In this document: piece after piece, positions 60,090 to 64,000 of the stretch
Numbering within the stretch: the stretch's first letter is position 1
Layout of the letters: every line of letters begins with the position of its first letter
Assembly: GCF_030159095.1 (NCBI RefSeq)
Contig: NZ_BRXS01000004.1
Location: 62,001 to 126,000, forward strand
Direction: 5' to 3'
DNA: 64,000 bases
From: Roseisolibacter agri
Lineage (GTDB): Bacteria > Gemmatimonadota > Gemmatimonadetes > Gemmatimonadales > Gemmatimonadaceae
Made by a program: the position numbers and the translations under genes
Notes under the pieces: generated by a model
Seen by the model: only the letters and a program-made list of their open reading frames with translations
What the model was told of the DNA's origin: nothing
Database searches by the model: none

Positions 60090-60116
60090 TTGGCACTCGA
60101 GCCCGGTGAGTGCCAG
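60090..60116 (+). promoter_or_regulatory. CIRCE-like operator TTGGCACTC-N9-GAGTGCCAG
   Basis: The two arms (60090-60098 and 60108-60116) have the exact 9-base spacing of the CIRCE element bound by the heat-shock repressor HrcA (consensus TTAGCACTC-N9-GAGTGCTAA), differing at one position in the left arm and two in the right while keeping full 8-bp symmetry. It lies 45 to 135 bases before the possible starts of the next gene. Confidence 0.6.
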
Positions 60117-60250
60117 CAACGCGTTGGGGCGCAAGCACTTGGCGCTTTCGTTGCGTTGGGATGCGGTCGATACTGGAAGTGGAGAGCACCGCGCCCGGCG
60201 CGCATGCCGCGCCGGAGCCGGAGGACCAGTCGCGATTTGCGGAGGCCTGC

Positions 60251-60982
60251 ATGATCGTCGCGAACGTTCGGAGTCGGCTCGACCGGAAGGACGCCCAGCT
60301 CGCGGTGCGCCTGATCGCCCGCGACGACCGGGCCGCGCACGAGGAGGCCGAGCGGACGCTCGGCGACCGCGGGCTCGATCCGCTGCTCGACGACCCGCGC
60401 CTGCTGCGCGCCCTCATCGGGACCCGCTACGGCGTCTGCGCCTCGCTCCCCCTCTTCTGCTACGTCGTCGTGCGGCAGGCGCTGCGCGAGGTGGGCGAGG
60501 ACGACCGCGCGCTGGCCGACTACGTCGCCGCGATCGTGCTGCACTTCGGGATGCGCGACCGCGCGATGCGCGTCGGCGAGGTGGACGACGAGCGCTACGA
60601 CACCCTCGCGGCGCTGCTCGGCGCGGTCGACACGGTGGACGCGCGGCGCAGCTTCCTGGTGCGCGCGCACCTCGGCAACTACGCGCTCTGGCTCAGCGGG
60701 CTGTTCCCCGATCGCGTGGAGCACCTGCGCTGGCGGCGCGGCGGCCCGGACCTCGAGTACTACGAGGCGATGGGACGGCGCGGCTTCCAGCTGGCGGCAG
60801 ACCATCGCCTCGCGGCGGAGCACGGGCTGCGCGGATTGTATGCCGCAGTCGGCGAGCGCTTCGGCGTGGTGCGATGCGCGCTCAACCGCGTGAGCGACCG
60901 GCTGCTCTTCCCCCATCACCACACGCCCGAGCGGCTGATGCGGCAGGTGCGCGACGACGTGCGCTACCGGCTCGCGAGCTGA
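60251..60982 (+). CDS. Unknown protein downstream of a CIRCE-like operator
   Basis: The 243-residue cytoplasmic protein has no signal peptide or membrane segment and belongs to no family that I recognise. It has charged helical ends and a central hydrophobic part (GTRYGVCASLPLFCYVVVRQAL), then LVRAHLGNYALWLSGLFPDRVEHL and a His cluster in FPHHHTPERL. ATG 60251 is chosen because GGAGG precedes it at spacing 5; ATG 60161, 30 codons upstream, is in frame. The CIRCE-like element at 60090-60116 suggests control by HrcA. The next genes on this strand are an envelope-type coiled coil and a BamA-like protein, with a 230-base gap. Confidence 0.65.
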   Translation: MIVANVRSRLDRKDAQLAVRLIARDDRAAHEEAERTLGDRGLDPLLDDPRLLRALIGTRYGVCASLPLFCYVVVRQALREVGEDDRALADYVAAIVLHFGMRDRAMRVGEVDDERYDTLAALLGAVDTVDARRSFLVRAHLGNYALWLSGLFPDRVEHLRWRRGGPDLEYYEAMGRRGFQLAADHRLAAEHGLRGLYAAVGERFGVVRCALNRVSDRLLFPHHHTPERLMRQVRDDVRYRLAS

Positions 60983-61060
60983 CGGCGCGCGACACGCGCG
61001 GCGGGCTTGCGGTGCGCGTGGCGGCGGGGTCGATTCCGTGAGCGGGTCAACCGTTGTGGA

Positions 61061-61085
61061 ACGGCTCTTGTCATACGGGAGCCGT
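61061..61085 (+). promoter_or_regulatory. Inverted repeat before the coiled-coil gene
   Basis: ACGGCTC and GAGCCGT (61061-61067 and 61079-61085) are 11 bases apart. Further down, TTGCCC-18-TAACGT at about 61096-61125 is a modest promoter candidate. The hairpin could be a weak terminator for the previous gene or an operator. Confidence 0.35.
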
Positions 61086-61212
61086 CACCTCAGCCGTTGC
61101 CCGCGTGCCCGCCGCCGCCCTAACGTACGTCGCCCGCCCCATCCCGCCTCACGCTCCGCGCGCTCGCGCCGCGGATCGCTCCGGGCCCCGCGCGCCCTCC
61201 CGCCGCCCGCCG

Positions 61213-61794
61213 ATGTTCGAACAGCTCCGCGCCTCGTTCCGCGCGATGCTCGATGCCGCCCGCTCGCCCGACGACCGGCGCGCCGTGCTCGCCGACATGA
61301 AGGACTCCGTCGTGCGCGCGCGCATGGGCATCGACGACCTGAAGCAGGGCGTCGCGCTCGCGCAGCGCCGCCTGGACGAGGGCCGCGCGGAGCTGGAGAC
61401 GATCCGCCGCCGGCGCACGCTGGCCGCGAACGTCGGCGACACCGAGACGGTGAGCGTCGCGGACCGCTTCGAGGCGCTGCAGGCCGAGCGGGTGGGGGTG
61501 CTGGAGCGAAAGCTCGAGACGCAGCAGGCGGAGCTCGCCCTCGTCGAGCGCGAGGTGGCGGAGATGACGACGGACCTGCGGCGCGCGATGGACGGCGTGC
61601 CGCTGCGCGCGCCGGGCGAGCCGTCCGCGCGTGCGACCGAGGCGGCCGCGGCGGCGGAGGTGGACGACCTGCTCGACCCCCATGCCGGGCTGCGCGACGA
61701 GATCGACGCGCTGGGACGGCAGCAGACGCGCGTCTCCCGCGAGGCCGACGCCGACGCGCGGCTGGCGGAGCTCAAGCGCCGGCTGGGGAAGTAG
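61213..61794 (+). CDS. Coiled-coil protein, possibly PspA-like
   Basis: The 193-residue protein is predicted mostly helical with heptad-like repeats over residues about 15-130 (DDLKQGVALAQRRLDEGRAELE, VGVLERKLETQQAELALVEREV), and a second short helix near the C-terminus. It has no signal peptide. The layout resembles PspA/IM30-type or other cytoplasmic coiled coils, but no signature is decisive. ATG 61213 begins a clean N-terminus, MFEQLRASFRAML. The BamA-like gene starts only 3 bases after its stop, so the two are translated together. Confidence 0.6.
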   Translation: MFEQLRASFRAMLDAARSPDDRRAVLADMKDSVVRARMGIDDLKQGVALAQRRLDEGRAELETIRRRRTLAANVGDTETVSVADRFEALQAERVGVLERKLETQQAELALVEREVAEMTTDLRRAMDGVPLRAPGEPSARATEAAAAAEVDDLLDPHAGLRDEIDALGRQQTRVSREADADARLAELKRRLGK

Positions 61795-61796
61795 GG

Positions 61797-63677
61797 ATGC
61801 AGGGCACGCGACGCCGCGGCGCCCTCGCGACTCGGGTGGGACTGGGCGCCGCGTGCGCGTGCCTCTGCACGCGCGGGCTCGCGGCGCAGGCCGACTCGAA
61901 CACGACGGGCCGCGGCATGGCGCTGCGCGACAGCGCCTCGCGCATCACCAGCGACAGCACGCTGCGCGAGTGGGCGGCGCGCCTGCGCGTCGACACGACC
62001 CAGCGCAGCGGCGCGCCGCGGGCGCCCGTGCGCTGCGCCGGCCAGCCGATCAGCGACATCGTGGTCGTCACGCAGCCGCCGTACGCGAACGGGCTGCTGG
62101 GCCGCTTCCAGTTCGTCGCGCGCGCGGTGCGCCAGCTGCACTCGACGACGCGCTCGGAGGTCGTGCGGCGCTTCATGATCCTCAATCCCGGCGACCGCTG
62201 CGACGAGCTGCGGCGCGCCGAGAGCGAGCGCATCCTGCGCGCGCAGCCGTACCTCGTGGACGCGCGCGTGGTGCCCTACGACAACGGCGAGGGCGGCGTG
62301 CGCCTCGAGGTCGAGACGCGCGACGAGTTCTCGGGGATCCTCGCGGTCGCCGCGCAGACGGCCGCGCCGCCGGTGACGCGGCTGCGCATCGGGGAGGCGA
62401 ACCTCGCGGGCGCCGGCATGCACGCGGTCGCGGACTGGTACGACGGCGGCATCGGCTACCGCGACGGCATCGGCGGTCGGTTCACGCACTACCAGTTCCT
62501 GGGGCGTCCGTACCAGCTGAACTTCCAGGGGCTGCGCCGCGACGTCGGCAGCCACTGGGACATGGACGTCAGCCACCCGTTCTACACGGACCTGCAGCGC
62601 GTCGCGTGGCGCACCTCCGCCGGCGGCGCGGACGAGTACCTCGAACTGCTGCGGCCGCACGCGACGCCCAACACGCTGTTCTACCGGCGCCGCTACGCCG
62701 ACGTGGGCGGCATCCTCCGCATCGGCGTGCCGGGCCGCCTGAGCCTCTTCGGCGCGTCGATCTCGTCGGAGCTGGCGTCCACGAGCGACCGCGTCGCGGT
62801 GCTGAGCGACACGGGGCTGGTGAGGGACGAGGGCCCCGAGCTGGGCTTCGTGCCGAGCGAGCGGTTCCGCGGCCAGCGGACGGCGCGCGTGAACGCGCTG
62901 TGGGGCGTGCGCAGCGTGCGCTTCATGCGCGTGACGGGCTTCGACGCGCTCACGGGCGCGCAGGACGTGCGGCGCGGCATCCAGCTCGGCACGATGATCG
63001 GTCGCACGATGGGCCTCCTCGGCTCGCACGACGACGACGTGTTCGTCGGCGCGGACGCGTACCTGGGCGTCGGCAGCGCGCGGTCGTTCGCCGCGCTGGA
63101 GGTGAAGGGCGAGGGGCGCCAGGACAACGACCGCAACGAGTGGAACGGCATCGTCGGCAGCGGGCGCGCCGCGTGGTACATGGTGCCCGACGACCGCCAC
63201 CGGGTCGTCGTCGATCTGGAGTACAGCGGCGCGTGGCGCCCGCGCGTGCCGATCCAGCTCGCGCTCGGTGCCAAGGAGGGCGGCGCGCGCGGCTTCGCCG
63301 ACGCGGAGGTGGCGGGCGCGCGCCGCCTGGTCGCGCGCCTGGAGCACCGATTCGTCGTCGGCCGCCCGTTCAACCTCGGCGACATCGGCCTGGCGACGTT
63401 CGCCGACGCGGGCCGCGTGTGGGCGGGCGACGCGCCCTACGGCGTGACGACGCCGATGCGCGCCTCGCTCGGCCTCGGCCTGCTGGCCGCCGTGCCGCCC
63501 AACTCGCGGCGCCTGTGGCGCGTGGACGTCGCGTATCCGCTGACCCGCGAGCGCGGCGCCGGCTTCCAGCTGATCCTCAGCAACCGCGACCTGACGCGCA
63601 CGTTCTGGCGGGAGCCGCGGGACGTGAAGATGGCGCGGGAGAGAGCCGTTCCTGCCTCCGTGTTCTCCTGGCCGTAA
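61797..63677 (+). CDS. BamA/Omp85-like outer-membrane barrel protein with short N-terminus
   Basis: The 626-residue protein has a signal peptide (GLAAQAD cleavage near residue 30), one POTRA-like region at about 75-165 (SDIVVVTQPPYANG ... ILRAQPYLVDARVVPYDN), and a C-terminal barrel of about 450 residues with the surface-antigen segments GVRGF-like GGARGFADAEVAGARR and FGDIGLATFADAGRVW-like DIGLATFADAGRVW near the end. Only one POTRA-like repeat is seen, against five in BamA and three or so in TamA, so it is not the canonical BamA. It follows the coiled-coil gene with a 2-base gap. Confidence 0.72.
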   Translation: MQGTRRRGALATRVGLGAACACLCTRGLAAQADSNTTGRGMALRDSASRITSDSTLREWAARLRVDTTQRSGAPRAPVRCAGQPISDIVVVTQPPYANGLLGRFQFVARAVRQLHSTTRSEVVRRFMILNPGDRCDELRRAESERILRAQPYLVDARVVPYDNGEGGVRLEVETRDEFSGILAVAAQTAAPPVTRLRIGEANLAGAGMHAVADWYDGGIGYRDGIGGRFTHYQFLGRPYQLNFQGLRRDVGSHWDMDVSHPFYTDLQRVAWRTSAGGADEYLELLRPHATPNTLFYRRRYADVGGILRIGVPGRLSLFGASISSELASTSDRVAVLSDTGLVRDEGPELGFVPSERFRGQRTARVNALWGVRSVRFMRVTGFDALTGAQDVRRGIQLGTMIGRTMGLLGSHDDDVFVGADAYLGVGSARSFAALEVKGEGRQDNDRNEWNGIVGSGRAAWYMVPDDRHRVVVDLEYSGAWRPRVPIQLALGAKEGGARGFADAEVAGARRLVARLEHRFVVGRPFNLGDIGLATFADAGRVWAGDAPYGVTTPMRASLGLGLLAAVPPNSRRLWRVDVAYPLTRERGAGFQLILSNRDLTRTFWREPRDVKMARERAVPASVFSWP

Positions 63678-63841
63678 AGCGGAACGGCGGAGGACGGAAC
63701 GGCGGAGAGCGAAGAGGCGGAAGACGATGGAGCGTGAAACGAAGAGGCGGACCCTTCGAGCTTGAAGCATCAAGCCGGGAGGTCCGCCCTATCGTTTCAC
63801 GCCGTATCGGTTTCCGCCGTTCCGTTCTGCGCCGTATCGTC
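63678..63841. repeat. Long imperfect hairpin repeat, copy D
   Basis: The left arm (about 63676-63753) repeats GGAACGGCGGA twice and contains GCGTGAAACGA and GGCGGACC. The right arm (about 63779-63842) holds the complements in order, minus about 17 bases. The central loop (TTCGAGCTTGAAGC) can fold on itself. It separates convergent genes, as do copies A-C, but its loop does not share their core. Confidence 0.65.
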
Positions 63842-64000
63842 CTACGCAGTCTTGCTGGTAGTCGCCATCATCTTCCGGATCGGGATCACCATCAGCAGCA
63901 GCACGCCCGCCGCCACGAACAGGTAGATCGTCGTCGCGGTGAAGAGCTGCGGCATCTGGTCCAGCTTCTCCGGGTCGACGTGGCCGCCCACCAGGCCGCC
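63842..64000 (-). CDS. 3' end of a POT-like (peptide/proton) transporter
   Basis: Only the last 52 codons lie in the window; the gene continues beyond 64000. The sequence shows GHVDPEKLDQMPQLFTATT, a final membrane helix (TIYLFVAAGVLLLMVIP) and the end IRKMMATTSKTA. The MPxLF / final helix / PIRKMM pattern is like the C-terminus of proton-dependent oligopeptide transporters, but so little is visible that the family is tentative. Confidence 0.5.
   Translation of the reverse strand, partial: GGLVGGHVDPEKLDQMPQLFTATTIYLFVAAGVLLLMVIPIRKMMATTSKTA

Noticed and set aside
61797-63677. Canonical bamA
   Set aside because: The protein is too short and shows only one POTRA-like region, whereas BamA has five; it is called BamA-like only.

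Overview
The window is very GC-rich and densely coded. SusC/SusD pairs sit beside an LPS Kdo transferase and BamA-like, PorV-like and other outer-membrane proteins, so this is a Gram-negative bacterium with two membranes. SusC/SusD in a genome of this composition, together with a RicT/YaaT-type PSP1 gene next to metG, best fits Gemmatimonadota (Gemmatimonas/Gemmatirosa-like chromosome). This assignment is inferred from gene content, not from a database search. No rRNA, tRNA, CRISPR array, insertion sequence or prophage was recognised.

Layout. 1-9.6 kb: a lipoprotein, an EAL-domain cyclic-di-GMP protein, small secreted proteins, a glycosidase-like protein, Kdo transferase (waaA), a DsbA-like lipoprotein, and a TPM / nucleotidyltransferase / LemA trio. 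9.6-14.1 kb: SusC/SusD pair 1 on the minus strand. 14.3-21.9 kb: minus-strand housekeeping operon dnaE-accA-PSP1 protein-metG. 21.9-26.3 kb: plus-strand operon for a secreted metalloprotease, a PorV-like outer-membrane protein and a putative aminopeptidase. 26.3-32.6 kb: hairpin repeats, a hypothetical membrane protein, a UvrD-type helicase, a multicopper oxidase with reordered copper motifs, and lipB. 32.7-51.5 kb: three further SusC/SusD pairs on the plus strand, interrupted by a DUF3592-like protein plus lpdA (minus), with a TonB-plug-only protein on either side of pair 4. 52.2-56.7 kb: minus-strand lipA-pdhA-pdhB-pdhC. 57-64 kb: small membrane protein, DUF3108-like protein, a glycosyltransferase with a long basic tail, an unknown gene behind a CIRCE-like operator, a coiled-coil protein, a BamA-like barrel protein and the 3' end of a POT-like transporter.

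The genes form two functional themes. One is pyruvate dehydrogenase and its lipoylation: E1alpha, E1beta, E2, E3, LipA and LipB all lie within 25 kb. The other is nutrient capture and envelope biogenesis: four SusC/SusD pairs, WaaA, a thiol-disulfide lipoprotein, secreted peptidases and a BamA-like protein.

The least-explained signals are: a family of long hairpins with a shared core and variable, internally periodic stems, lying only at convergent gene ends; a CIRCE-like operator in front of an unknown gene; a GTCCCAC palindrome recurring in promoter regions; apparently leaderless starts for dnaE, lipB and the helicase; a pdhA whose thiamine-diphosphate GDG motif reads GES; and a multicopper oxidase with inverted domain order.
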